DNA of 64,000 nt from Impatiens glandulifera (taxonomy: Eukaryota > Streptophyta > Magnoliopsida > Ericales > Balsaminaceae), in contig NC_061862.1 in NCBI RefSeq assembly GCF_907164915.1, positions 143,848,972 to 143,912,971 of the forward strand. Reading direction: 5' to 3'. A model generated the notes under the pieces. The model was not told the origin of the DNA. It searched no databases and saw nothing but the letters and a program-made list of their open reading frames with translations. Shown here piece by piece: positions 9,949 to 21,950 of the stretch. A program made the translations under genes and the position numbers. Each line of letters begins with the position of its first letter. Positions within the stretch are counted from its first letter, which is position 1.

Positions 9949-12802
9949 TATTATCAACTACTTATAACCTTTTATTATCTGAGGTCATTGCCAAACTGCA
10001 TCGTTATTCTCACTGCGTTAGGTTTATACTTGGTTCTTGCAAAATTCTTTTTTTAAAGAAACAATTAATTAGTTTTTAACTTAATTAATAAGGTGTTATT
10101 GACTCTGTTCTTGGGATTGGGCTGTCAATAAACATGGCCTTGCAAATAATATTTAAATGATTATGTAAAAAAAAATTGAAGAAGCGGTCATGAATTTATT
10201 TGAAACAATATTTCTTTTAAACTTTATTCGCTTATAATTTTAATGCATATGTGTTAAAAAGTCATAATTCATTTTTGAATGGGTTAAAGAAGCTTACAAC
10301 AATCATCAACTAAAAAAGCTAAAGATAATAAAACCATACAACAATAAATAGAGCAACCCACACATGCAATTTTAATTTAAAATTGAATTACAAAGAAGAT
10401 GGAGATCAAGATCCTTACAAATTGTCTTGGAATCTTAAAAGATCCAATTGAATTGAAATCCAAAACCAAATTTAGACCCCACTAACAGGAGTTTCGGTTT
10501 TGGAGGGGGTAGAAAACTAAAGATGGAGGCTATGGGTTTTTGCTTGAAGAAGAGGGAAAAATAAAGTTAAATTAAATGTCTATTGACCTAAACAAGGGTG
10601 GGGATATTTGTAATAAATCCAAGTCCAAGCACATTTACTCCTTGGTTATTGCTTGGGCAAGTCTTGATTGACCATGTCTAAGTTGTTGGCTAACGACTTA
10701 TACCCTTGATTGACCATGGTCTAAGTTTTTGGTATACAACTTAAGCAATTTGAATTTTTTTTTTCAAAATTCAAATTTCCCTCAGCTTTTAACGTCACAT
10801 GGCCCTCTTTTGACTTCAACTTGACCAAATTTTGGAATTGATTGCAGCCCTCCTTGGATCCTCGGTCGGACTCTTGGCCGGGCTCTCGGTCAGATCTTCA
10901 AACTATATTTTTGTGTTTTTCAAATTCACCCTTTTGATTCATCAATTCTACAAAATGGAAAAAATGCTAATCAATTAATTTATTATAAAATAATCATAAC
11001 TAACAAATTAATTAAAAGCAAAGAAAGACCTAGTCAAAAATTAATTTTAAAAGAATTTTATCAAAACTAAATAATTAGATTATTGCAATAAAATAGAATA
11101 AAGACTTAGTCTTATACCCAAATATACTTTTCACTTCTAATTGACTAGAAATTGACTCCTAAAATAATTATTTAGTCTAATAGATATAAAGACCTAGTCA
11201 ACCATCACTTGTTTTGTTGCGGCCACTAAGCTCCCAAGAGGGGAGTTGGACCATTTTGAGCATACGGATCAGATAATGAAGACCTAAATCAATCTCTACT
11301 GAGGTGGTGTACATCTCAACCGCATTGGATATGCTTTAGTAGGTGATGGGGCATAGCGTTCCCCGGTCTCCCTTGGCTTTTCTTTATTACGGGATAAAGG
11401 AATGAGATCCTAAGGAATCTAAAGTAATCCAGTTCGGCACCCTAGTGCCTAAGTCACCCCGTATGGTAGGAATGAATGAGATCAAGGAGGAGTGAACAGA
11501 AGAAAAAAAGGCGATAAGCGAACCGGATTCTCGGGAAAAAGCCACAAAGAATACTCCACTTTCTTACCAAATCTCTCCTTAGTTTGGTTACATACCTCCT
11601 GCATGTACTTATTAATTCATTTCTCTCTCCACCTATTTCATACAAATTAATTTGTTAAAATTAACTTATAAACTAACTATTTATTATTTTTTTCTATTAA
11701 GACTTAAAATAATTTCTAATTAAAATCTAATTAAAAATTATCTTAAATAATTAAGTATAATATTAGCTCAAACTATTTTAATTTAGACAATTGTCATATT
11801 ATTTTATTAACATTCGAAATCAAGTCTTTTAAAAAATCTAATTAACACCTCAAGGACTCTAAAATAATTGCTCAATGTACAATGTGCCCGTATATGAATT
11901 TTGTATAACACTAGGCTTAGAATTTAAAAAATATAAATGATAAAATACGGGAGTACAAAATGAATGTCTATAGTTGGGGTAGAAAATGCTTGAAGTAATA
12001 TCACAAGATTAGTAATATGAGATATTCATCCGGATACAAATAATATTGGTGGTTGAATATGTGAATGGGATGCTTGATTGACCGAAGTCACGATATGAGA
12101 TGTCCGATTAGATTGGCAGTTGGTTTTCCTAAGTGAGGGTAAAAGAGGTTGCGGTAATGATATAAGATGGTTAAGGTACAAAAATACTCGAAATGTGATC
12201 ACAAGAGTAATAATGAGAGGTCCATTGGAGAATAAATAATATTTGTGATTAAATATGTGAATGAGATTGTTGGTTGACCAAAGAAGTGAGGTAAAAGAAG
12301 TCGATGATGATGAGATGGTTGATTGGTTTACCAAACTTGGAGGTTAAAGATGTTGGTATTGATGATTGGGTGCAAACATAAGGGCAAGATATTAGTATTA
12401 TGAGAGGTCTATTAGAGAATAAAGGATATTGGTGGTTCAATGTGAACAATATTTACGAAACTCATCATATCTTCAAATTCCCCTTCAGATTCGTCGTTAG
12501 TGTATTTTTGAGAATTATTAATATCGGGTGTTGTTTCTTGCACTAGACTAGTTAGTTTTGGGGGATTCGATATTGAAGGGGTAGTGCGGTGAAAAATATG
12601 AGGGGAATGTAGTTAGGTGGTTTTGGGTGAAGATATGATTGAAGTAGGAGGAATTAAGTGAGGATAGGGTTAGTGGGGGCAGATGGGGGCTAACAAGCCG
12701 GTGAGTTTGGATTTGGGTTACGATGTATGTTAGATGACATGTTATTCTTACGTCTTCTCGTGTAGGATATTGGAAAAAGTTATATCGGTTGATATCTAGG
12801 TC
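9718..12802. repeat. Segmental repeat B, copy 1
   Basis: It matches 27758-31867 at about 98-99 percent by eye. Copy 2 has about 980 extra bases (28402-29385) and a short extra piece near 28284-28330. The middle part also matches 54205-54960. Homology starts in the intron of the alpha-mannosidase fragment at the shared word TGAACAA, and ends at ATATCTAGGTC (12802), where copy 2 passes into the third-ORF cluster. The high identity makes this the youngest duplication in the window. The 10300-11650 part is noncoding and may derive from an LTR or a retroelement leader, but I see no LTR ends. Confidence 0.9.
12026..12449. repeat. Diverged tandem repeat, about 190-bp period
   Basis: Three units share ATACAAATAATATTGGTGG, GAATAAATAATATTTGTG and GAATAAAGGATATTGGTGG starts near 12033, 12228 and 12415. 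On the minus strand they give similar protein blocks (HIFNHKYYLFSNGPLI and variants), so the repeat may have arisen inside a coding region, possibly the C-terminal part of the neighbouring DUF4283-type pseudogene. It is duplicated at 31115-31538. Confidence 0.55.
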
Positions 12803-14160
12803 AAAAAGAGTTTGAGTTGTAGAATAAGTGGTGGTGAGAAATGAGGTTGTGAATTTTTTATATCAAGAGAAAGTAGAGAGTTGAAATGATTAAATGTGAG
12901 GATGGAGGGTGTATGAAAATGAATGGGTGGATGGGGAGTGGTATGTGTTGGTGATGTTCTAGCTTTAAAGTATATCGGTAGTGATTGGTTATAGGATGTT
13001 GGGGTATAGTTGTCTTGGGAAGATATTTGGGTTAGAAAATTTATTGTGGGTCAAGGTTGCGTGGTGGATTGGTGGATTCCTCTCTGTTCTAACTTACTCA
13101 ACGGAGTTCGCCATCATTGGACCTCTATTCATAATTGATATTTCTGGAGACGATTTTGAAAACACTAGGAGATCGTAGATAAGGCCTCTATCTAAATCCG
13201 AGCTGGAATCGATTTTCATGTGTTATTAACATTTATTTTGGCCAACATTGCTTCATTGATTTCTAACAAACCATCGCAAGAGTTACTGATCTTTGTGATT
13301 TCTTTAGAATGCTATAAATGGACCGGTAGACCAATAATACGAATCTATGAGGATTTATACTTTTTTGGGGTCAGACAACAATCTGTGAATTTGTTCCAAT
13401 TTTGAAATTTTACTTCATGTCCATAGAAATTCTAGATTCTGTCATTCACCTTAACTTTATCAATATTTCTCGAAAACGCGAATAAGTATAATGAACCACA
13501 AAGATCCCTAATGTCAATAGGGCTCTCAATCGGAAGGACCTCTACGACCTAGAATTGGAAATCATCTCTAGTTGGGCTAACCTCGTCCCAGGGTTCGTAA
13601 AGAGAGATAAGGCTCGACTTGAGAGATATGTTAGCAAACTTATATCATCATTACAGCTGTAAACATTATGTTTTATACCTTCTATAATTATATTATAAAA
13701 TGAGCCATCTACATCGAGAGGAATGATGATCTGTAATGTATTATCACCATCACGCTTAATTCTGCAAAAATGGTCGTGTCTATTCAAGCTGACCCATACT
13801 GCTGTGTCTTTTTTATCTACGAATATTTCCATTTTGTGGAAGCAATATTAATGTTTTAGACCACTTTGTCAATAGTCTTGCATAAGTAAGACTCGGGTAA
13901 ATGCTTTGAGGGCAGTATCAGTGCATATGATAGCTATTTTGGCATTGTTGTTTTCTTCTAACTCAATAATTTTGTCATCAAATCTCATGAGGTTACGCAA
14001 ACGTCCAAGTAAAGATTCTTTGTGAACCTTTGAATAAGAAAAATCATCTCTAACTTGGGAGCCATCTAAGGGAGATGGAAATTTTATTAGGGTTTCAATG
14101 TTGGGTTGTGGGTTAGGGTGGATTACCAATTTAAAATTAGGGTTAGGGAAGACGACCAAT
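12450..14160 (-). pseudogene. DUF4283-type (LINE-associated) protein, broken
   Basis: Read from 14159 downward on the minus strand there is a proline- and asparagine-rich start, then LLGRLRNLMRFDDKIIELEE near 13990. A second frame has VDKKDTAVWVSLNRHDHFCR near 13790. A third has RIIGLPVHL, a stop, then HSKEITKISNSC near 13345-13270. The last block matches the GLPxHLW...IGxxCGG pattern of plant DUF4283 proteins, which are often encoded upstream of LINE reverse transcriptases and bind nucleic acid. A weak tail with LVQETTPDINNS lies near 12530. Several frameshifts and stops break it. No LINE reverse transcriptase is seen beside it. The family call rests mainly on the GLP/CGG block. Confidence 0.55.
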
Positions 14161-14560
14161 TAAGGATTAGGGTTAGGGTGTTAGTGTGGACGGTCAGTTT
14201 GGGATTAGGGTGGGCAGTCGGTTTAAGATTAGGGTTAGGGTGGACGATTGGTTTAGGGTTAGGGTTATGGTGGGATTTTTTTTTGGAAAAAATAACTTAG
14301 CGTCATTTCATTAAAAATTCCCAAAAACGGGAAAAAAACCACGAGTTTAAAAGATCATTCTAGACAGGCCTAGAATGATTTTGAAGTCTTAACATTTTAA
14401 ATAATAGCTAAAAACGTAAATGAATTATCTGATTATAATGATTTCAATTATAGTGAGTTTAAAAAATGGTAAATTCCAGTTCCTGCAGATATACAAATTC
14501 TACTCCGTGCTTGGAATTAGGGTTAGGGTTATTGTGGGATTTAGGGTTAGGGTTATGGTG
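14110..14560. repeat. TTAGGGTTAGGG minisatellite clusters
   Basis: The 12-base word TTAGGGTTAGGG occurs at least five times between 14136 and 14560. It sits inside a loose repeat of about 40-50 bases that also contains GGACGGTCAGTTT-like words. Each site has only two telomere-like units, and the plant telomere unit is TTTAGGG, so this is a minisatellite rather than a real telomere. The first part overlaps the proline/asparagine-rich start of the DUF4283-type pseudogene on the other strand. Confidence 0.6.
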
Positions 14561-14579
14561 AACTCATATGAAGAACTTT

Positions 14580-17500
14580 GATGCTCATAATTGAACCTTA
14601 CATGAAGGGGCAGTGCACCAAAAGTGTAAAGAAGACATCAACTCCTATTAGGACTTGTGATCGATTTTTAAAAAAAAATATTTTTGATCAAATAGTTTGA
14701 AATTCTGGGACACTCTTTAAAAAATTTATTTTTTGAAAACGTGAGTGGAATTAATTTTAATGTTGAAAAAATTTAAGTTTTAAAAACGAGGCTTTATAGA
14801 CAACTCCATATCTTACCTTCCCGTCGAATCTAGGAGAGATTGGGAGTTTTTTAAGGTGAAGTATGTCATAGGCCTTTTTTAATTTTTTTTTCAGTATTAA
14901 TTAACCTCACGACTAGAGAGTCGCCACATAATTTCAAAAATTAGGAATTTAAGAGATGTGAGTTCGGCGTTTGGTTACGTTTTGGAAAGGGTTTTCTAGA
15001 CGCTATGTCCCACAACGCCCCTAAGGTCTCTACTAATTAATTTTGGACTTTTTTTAAAACATTCTTACGCTTTACATTTTAGGATTTTCCATTTTAAACA
15101 TTTAATGGGTTTGCATGAGATAAACAAATAAGCAAAGATAAAAGAAAACGAAAGCAAATAATTCACACATAAAGTTATCCTAAAAATCAAAACTAGGCAA
15201 GTTATTAATCAAAAATTAATTGGCCTAAGTCTAGATTAATTTTTAAGAAACTTTAGTGAATTATTTAAAGGTCTAAAATTTTACTTGGGGTTTTTATTTA
15301 AATAAAAATAATAATGAAAATAATAAAAATAATAATAAAATAAATAAAATAAAAATAAAAAAAAGTCCTATGTCTAAAGAAAATTCTAAGTATAAGTTTG
15401 GGCTAAGTTCAATTTTAGTTAGGGTTTAATTTTAATTTTTTTTTCTAACCTAGGATCAAGCAAGCCACAAACTCTTAAGAAAAATAACTAACAAACAAAC
15501 CCTAAGACTAAAGAAAACAGAAAATAAAATAATAAATAAATAAAAAGATAAATAAACAAATAAATGCAGCTCGGTCCTCCATCCTCGGTCTTCTGATGCT
15601 CGGTCCTTGGTCCTCATTCCTCAGTCCTATGTCCTGATCCTCGGTCTTGGGTCAGCTTCAGGTTTTCAACATGACCCTATTCTAACTTATTTATGGTGAT
15701 CCAAATGGATCCCAAATTGCATAAAAAATCCAATTTTTTTTATTAACATATAAAGTATACATTTATATATGCAAAATACTTAAATCTAACTATTCAAAAA
15801 TATAAAATAAATAAATAAATAAAACTGTATATAAAAAGAAACAGATTTTTTATTTTTTTATTTTTTTTATACTTGCTGTTTTTTTGTTATGCTTTAGAGT
15901 CTTTTTAAATGGCCAATTCAAGGGCCGATTTTGGTTTTAAAAAGAAACTTTATTTCTTTTTGGTTAAGGACCTTTTATTTACATTGAAATTTTTATCTTA
16001 TTTTTTTAGTTATATTTTATTATGTTACATATATATATATACAAAATAAAGAAAATCCTACACGCCTATTAAAATAGCAAACTTAAGAGGAATAATGTAT
16101 GGGATTTGAGTGCAAGATAAAATAAATAAAAAAAACAATTTATAATTCAAATTGAAATTGAAATATTTAAAAAAAAAAATTGTGCAAAGAGGCTTACAAT
16201 GGGGTTGCTTGAGGAATGGAAATTCTAAACAAAAGGCTTATGACCCAACAAAACTAGTTGGAGCTCTCGTTTAGATTCTTGAAAGGAAGAGGGCAGATTT
16301 TTAGATAAAATGCAGCCCAATAGAGAAGGTAGAGGTAGAGAAGGTTGAAGGTCTTGAAGTCCAGCCCTCTTGGGTGTTAAAGGGGTATTTATAGGCAAAA
16401 CTATGAAACCCTAGGGCCAAAGTCTCATTTAACACATTTTATCGTTGGGAAAAAAACTATTTTAAACATTTACAAATGTTTAAAATAATGGAGCAATCTC
16501 CACTTCCACTTGACATGTCAATAAATATCAAGTTTTCATCCAATATCCAATGAGATTTAAGCTTTATTTAATAAATGATGTAATATTTGGTCATTTTAAT
16601 TTTTAATTAAAAAGAATTAACCAAGCCTTCATGCTTCTCTTCACGAATGAATTATTCTTCTTTGACAACTTCTTACTTTATTTTAGTAACCTCTTTTTTC
16701 TATCTTTGACCTTAGATGCTTCTCATTATTGTGTAAACACCGTTATCTTTTTATTTTTCCACGTTATCCCTTTACACACCCCTTCATCCTACAAATTTTT
16801 TTTTTTTTTTTGTTAAAAACACAAATAAACAACTTTATTTTTAATTATTCCTATTTATAAGGAACAATTCTAATTAAATAAATAAAAAGCTAATTAACTT
16901 ATTCAAGAAATCAAATCTAACAAACTAATCTAATTAAAAGAAAAGAAAAATATAACTAAAGAAATTTTATAAAAACGTTAATATATATTTTGTAAAATAA
17001 TTTTTTTTAATTTTATTTTTTATAAATACCCAAGCTAATTAATTAAATAAACCTTGAATATTCTAAGTATAATAACTCTAAGTGTTGTAACATAGACAAA
17101 TTACTACCTTAACTTTATTAAGAATCCAAAATCAATTATTTTCAAAAACTCAATTGTTCTAAAAATAATCGTCTTTAATATAAATCGTGCAATGAGTCTG
17201 TGAATGAATTTGAGAAAATTTTATAGACTCAGATTTATGAAAAGAATAAACTATAAAATTAGGTAAGAAAAATGTGTGTCTACAGGACTTAAATTTATAT
17301 CTATTTTCCCCTTGTAATTGTGTTGAATACAAGTTTTTCTTTACTTATTTTTACAAATGCTTGATTTCAAATGTAAAGTGAGGAAAAGAGGGGTGAATAG
17401 TTGCAAGTTTCTAATGATGTAACCTACTAATTATTAATTTACATACCTCTTATACACAAACATTGTTAATAAAACCAGAATTTGAAAAAAGGGCACATTT

Positions 17501-17620
17501 TTCCTTTAGGAACACATACGTTCATATATGATAATAAATTTTATCATTTTATTTGTGAACGATGCATGCATTTCTTCTCCCCCTCTTTATTGATTCTTAT
17601 AGCCTCATGCAACATACCAA
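14580..17620. other. AT-rich retroelement-like noncoding DNA
   Basis: No gene is seen. Around 14900-14935 the minus strand reads GTGGCGACTCTCTAGTCGTG, close to the TGGCGACTC sequence found next to LTRs of Ty3/gypsy Tat/Ogre elements, so part of this may be gypsy LTR or leader. A CTCGGTCCT-rich patch is at 15570-15655. GTATTTATAGGC near 16387 looks like a TATA box but nothing coding follows. Runs of A and T fill the rest. Confidence 0.4.
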
Positions 17621-17639
17621 TTCGATATTCCAAATTTGG

Positions 17640-18060
17640 AAGATAAATGAGCATCATCTTGGTGTAAGACGCCTACCAAAGTACATCTAGATCCATAGAG
17701 TCTTATGTAACAAGTCAGAATGAGTTTTAGAATTGGAGGAAAGTATGAGCATCATCTTTATGTAATACCCATACTACATTACATTCAAATCCATAAGAAT
17801 GAGCATCATCTTGGTGTAAAAAATACCACATCACATCCGAATTATTAGAATTTATATATTGGACCATAAATGATTGTGCAACATTTGATCTAAGTCCCGC
17901 ATCACACAACATCCGAAATACTACATTTAAAGATGAATTCGTGTCGGTCTTTTCTACTTCGAGATCAGGACATAAATGTTGTCTAGACAAAAAATTCCTT
18001 GACCAACATAATGATTGAGGAGACATGAATATGATAACTGAATTTGTATTACACACTAAT
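17640..18060 (-). other. Short open frame with GAGCATCATCTT tandem units, unknown
   Basis: A 109-codon minus-strand frame (17727-18056) covers this stretch. The plus strand carries three copies of GAGCATCATCTTGGTGTAA-like units near 17649, 17748 and 17807, which give the repeated KDDAHT/QDDAHS blocks on the minus strand. I recognise no family. It could be the 3' noncoding part of a retroelement. Confidence 0.25.
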
Positions 18061-18194
18061 GTGGTTAAATGAGACTCGAAGTATCCCTATCATTCTCTCT
18101 TAAACTAATATTGTAAATCAATTGAACAAGAGGGATGACTAGAAAAGTCTATCATATAACAATGGAACAATGCATTGTGGATAAACGAGCATGC

Positions 18195-18372
18195 AAAAAA
18201 TACGTAAAGGGGGCAGAATGGGCGCAAAGGGAGGCGGAAAAGGCGTAATGGGTGACAGAAAAGGCGCGAAAAGGCGCAAAGGGAGAGGGAAGTGGAGACG
18301 GAAAGGTTGCAAAGGGAGAGAAAAATAGAGGCATAAAGGGCGCAAAGAGAGAGGGAAATGGCGCAAAGAATG
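18195..18372. repeat. GGCGCAAAGGGAGA minisatellite
   Basis: About a dozen imperfect copies of a 14-18 base purine-rich unit (GGCGCAAAGGGAGAGGG, GGTTGCAAAGGGAGAG and variants) are packed here. On the minus strand they create low-complexity open frames rich in leucine, proline and serine in two or three frames at once, which is the sign of a repeat, not a gene. Confidence 0.75.
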
Positions 18373-18645
18373 GATGAAATGAACAACAAATTGAATTTCG
18401 AATGAAGTAGTATCAAATCCCCTAGCTAGCTAGTTAGTACATTGTAGTTGTTTGAATAATTGTAAACGTTTTGGTTTTGCTAATAACATGTGGTTTGGCT
18501 GATAACAGAATTTGGTTCATAATTTTAGAATTATAATGATCTTTTTGTTTATGAATGATATTGTATATGTTTTGATTTTGCCTGAACATGTTTTGCTTGC
18601 GTAAAATACAGACGACCTCTTTGAGCCATTTTCAGGGACAATACT

Positions 18646-18807
18646 GAGAGATAATAAATATTCTCTTAGAAATTTCTCTTGGGACAATACCGAAAAGTTT
18701 TCAAACAACTTTCGGTTTTCCCTCGAGAGCAAAACCAAAAGTTATTTGAAAACCTTTGGTATTCTCCCAAAAAAATTTCCGAGAGATTATCTATTATCTC
18801 TCGGATT
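18646..18807. repeat. Foldback (long hairpin) element
   Basis: Two arms of about 80 bases, 18646-18725 and 18729-18807, are inverted repeats of each other at about 80 percent, meeting at CCTCGAGAG. The arms hold the same CCGAAAAGTTTTCAAACAAC core seen at 2030-2240. The full hairpin is MITE-sized. Repeat block C starts inside the right arm at 18787, and in copy 2 an LTR end is joined at that same point (42667/42668). Confidence 0.75.
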
Positions 18808-20156
18808 TTCATACGAGGAAAACATAAAATGTTATTTGTGATTTTAAAGAACTTCAAGATTGAATCATGACTCTACTTCAACTTAAAGAAATTTAAGATT
18901 GAATCGAACCCGTGACATTTTTGAAATGACATTTGTGATTTTTTACATTTTCCAAATAATGTTATGAAATGACATTTACTTTTTACTTTCTTCCAAATAA
19001 TGTTGTTAAATGGCCTTTATTTTCTTTTAAATTTCTTCTTTTTTAATTTTCTTTTATTTGAGATTAGGTGAGATTAAATTAATAACTTTCGAAATATCTT
19101 GAAAATGATTTGAAGAAGTTAAAAGGATGAATATGATGATGTATTAAATGTTTATTTTCTTTGATTTTATTGATACACGACACGATAAAAATGTATTGAG
19201 CATTTACGTTTCTTCCTAAAATCAGTCTGCATAGATATTTTACTAGCTCTTCGTCTGATTTTATCGAGAGTTGTTACCTAATTTTCTCATTGAGAAACTA
19301 GGAAGAAATATACATAAATTTTTGGAATCCGATTCTTGATTACACGTGATAAATGATCTCAATGTTATGCCCCACGTGCCCGTTTAAAATACGATCTCTA
19401 CTACAAAATGCTTGTTAATTATTTAAGTACCCAACGATTTTACACTAAGATAATAAGTTAAAATTTAGGTATACTTATAAAATTGAAGCATAATTCTAAC
19501 ATATGACTATGAAATCATACATGATATGTTCTTAAACATGTATCTAGGTCCATCATAGTTCATAGATAGAATTAAGTACGAGTAGAAGTGAACTATAATA
19601 TAACAAGAGATACTGAAAAATAGTCAGATATCTGAATCCATTCTAAAAGTCGAAGTTAGTATATATGAGTTGAAATATGGTATTTTATACATTTGATGAT
19701 TTTAATAATTGCTAGATTTTAATTTGATACAATGGTTTGAGTTTAATTTTGGTTTAATAATTGGTGAATAGATTAAAGTAATTTTTGATTTAATATTGAT
19801 GAAGAATGTTATAAAATTTATTAGCTTTATTTCAATTATAAAAAACTTCTAAACAAAATTTCTAATCACAATAATATATCACTGATAAGTGTTTGAATCT
19901 CTTGAATGCAATGTACATACAATTTTAATTATTTATATTTAAATTATAAATTTTATAAATTTTAAAACAATTTTTTTAAGGTTTTATTTGTCAGAAGGAG
20001 TCTTTTGAAAAATTCAAGCAAATCATTAGTTTTGAAACATTTTATATCATTTTCTATTAATCTTTTTATTTCTTGTTTTAATATTTTTCTTTATAGCTAA
20101 TATGTATTTTGTATTTATCTTTTTCTATAATCATCAAAGCTTACAATATTTTAAAA

Positions 20157-20160
<4 letters not shown>

Positions 20161-20224
<64 letters not shown>
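20161..20224. repeat. (TA)n microsatellite, 64 bases
   Basis: It is 32 uninterrupted TA units. The same site in repeat C copy 2 (45218-45234) has about 8 units, so copy 1 expanded or copy 2 contracted after the duplication. Confidence 0.95.
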
Positions 20225-20229
<5 letters not shown>

Positions 20230-20374
20230 AGAAAAAAACATTATAATCAAATATTTTAACTATTACACAAAATTAGTTGAAATAAATTGAAAAACAACAT
20301 CTACAATAATAACAAGATCAAGTAAATTACTGTTTAAAAATAAAAACCATTGAATATCCTAATTATAATTAGTC

Positions 20375-20379
<5 letters not shown>

Positions 20380-20452
<73 letters not shown>
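20380..20452. repeat. (TA)n-(TAA)n compound microsatellite
   Basis: About 48 bases of TA repeat pass directly into about 24 bases of TAA repeat. The copy at 45390-45489 has a longer TA part with one interruption. Open frames made of tyrosine and isoleucine across both sites are products of the repeat. Confidence 0.95.
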
Positions 20453-20453
<1 letters not shown>

Positions 20454-20556
20454 TTCATAACGGCGGCGAATGTGGCGAGAATCATGGGGCGTGTGGTGTT
20501 GCCACATGACAAGATCGCTGACGATGCAAAGAAGATTGTTCAACCTTGTGTCTCGG

Positions 20557-20636
20557 TATTCATTAGCCTGATAACTGCTGAAGCTAACGGACATTGTATT
20601 CATTAGCCTGATAACTGCTGAAGCTAACGGACATTG
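20557..20636. repeat. Exact 40-bp tandem duplication
   Basis: The unit starting TATTCATTAGCCTGATAACT occurs twice with no visible difference (20557-20596 and 20597-20636). It is absent from repeat C copy 2, so it is a recent change in copy 1. Confidence 0.9.
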
Positions 20637-21170
20637 TCAGAGTGACGATAGGTAATCTTGCCCCCAACGACTTCAAAGAGGTCTTCCGGGAATATTTTAA
20701 AGGTTAATATTTTTTATTCTTCAATATGGAGATCATCATCATCCTTCTCTACGAGCATGAGCACCAATGACATTCTATGGGCCATGGCCAACCAAGATAG
20801 GGTTTGATGACTATGTTAACACACTTTCCCTTTACATCTCCCGTTATTGTGAGGTAGAGTCATTGGGAATGGTCGTCGACCAGTCATGACTTTTGGGCCG
20901 ATTCTAGACCCAATGGGTCATTGGTTTTGCAGGCCCACAATGTTGTTGGGTCGCTTGGACGGTTGAATGTTATGAATGAAAAAAGAGGTAGGACTAATTC
21001 TTCACCGTTCAAGTGACCCTAATGCTGCTTATGGAGCAGGTCCAGGTCCAGGTAATCTAGATGACGACCTAAACAACAACAGAGAGTTGATTCAAATTAA
21101 AATAATCTTAAAACAACAAAGGTTGTAGCAAAACTTTACCACTTTTTCTCTGTCAGTGATGGATTAATCA

Positions 21171-21520
21171 ACAATACTATAATTAATTACTTTGATCTGA
21201 AGATAATCCAGAGACAATCCCTAAAATCAACCTAGATTTCAGGAGATCTTTGAGCTTCAATGGTCCTTCTTCAGCCCAAATTAACTCCTTTAAATTTGTT
21301 AATGGACCTTCATTAACAAGAGAATGAAAAACTTATTAAGAAATCAACAAAATGAGTGTAGATAAAACTAATGATTGGATGAAAACATACCTGAATACAC
21401 CCCCAAAGCCTATAGCTCTATATAAACCTTCATAGATATCAACTTCTTTAGCAACTACTTCGTATTTGAATCTTGGCATAACTGGTTCATTAAAAAGTTT
21501 GAGAGAGAAGATGGCCAGGG
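21171..21520 (-). pseudogene. Two exon-like pieces of an unrecognised gene
   Basis: On the minus strand a piece near 21489-21390 starts at an ATG and reads MPRFKYEVVAKEVDIYEGLY, then continues about 10 residues to a donor-like CAG|GTATGT. After about 100 bases a second piece, near 21297-21171, reads PLTNLKELIWAEEGPLKLKD after an acceptor-like AAG and stays open for about 40 codons. The codon-like pattern and matching splice borders look like a real, protein-coding origin. I do not recognise the family. The first piece is also present at 45880-45995 with a few amino-acid changes and a damaged donor, while most of the second was lost there. It is likely a gene fragment carried by the repeat. 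Confidence 0.45.
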
Positions 21521-21828
21521 AGTAAAAGAAAATGTTATTTAGGGTTCAATCACTACTGTGAAGTTTTCCTTTGGGCTGTCCTTTTATAAAAAAATCACTC
21601 TATATGGCTAATTTGTTATATTGTTTAATATTATAATATATTTATATTACATTTTTTTATATTGTATAATATAAAATCTATTTTTGTTGATTTGTAAAAT
21701 TTTATTTTAATAATATTAAATATTTTGTATCAAATTATAGATAAGTCATTAAAATATTGTTCATTAATATTTTATTTTAAAAAAATATTAAAAATATTGT
21801 TACTTTAAAAATTATATATTAAAAAATT

Positions 21829-21950
21829 ACTAAAATTATATTGAGATAACAACGAATATATTTAATATTACTAAAATTATGTTAAGATAACTACGAATAT
21901 ATTTAATATTACTAAAATGATGTTAAGATAACAACGAATATATAAATTCA
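21829..21950. repeat. 41-bp tandem repeat, three units
   Basis: Units starting ACTAAAATTATATTGAGATA begin at 21829, 21870 and 21911. In repeat C copy 2 the array has five units (46331-46545), one with a 12-base insertion. Confidence 0.9.

Noticed and set aside
14110..14560. Interstitial telomere tract
   Set aside because: Each site has only two units, the unit lacks the third T of plant telomeres, and the units sit in a longer minisatellite.
18105..18416. Overlapping minus-strand open frames rich in Leu, Pro and Ser
   Set aside because: Three frames stay open at once across the GGCGCAAAGGGAGA minisatellite, which shows repeat composition rather than coding.
18517..18870. Similar open frames on both strands around the foldback
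   Set aside because: The inverted repeat makes the two strands encode similar peptides. There is no independent support for a protein.
20102..20603. Open frames made of long Ile-Tyr or Tyr runs (also 45424-45681)
   Set aside because: They are TA and TAA microsatellites being translated. No sequence outside the repeat looks coding.
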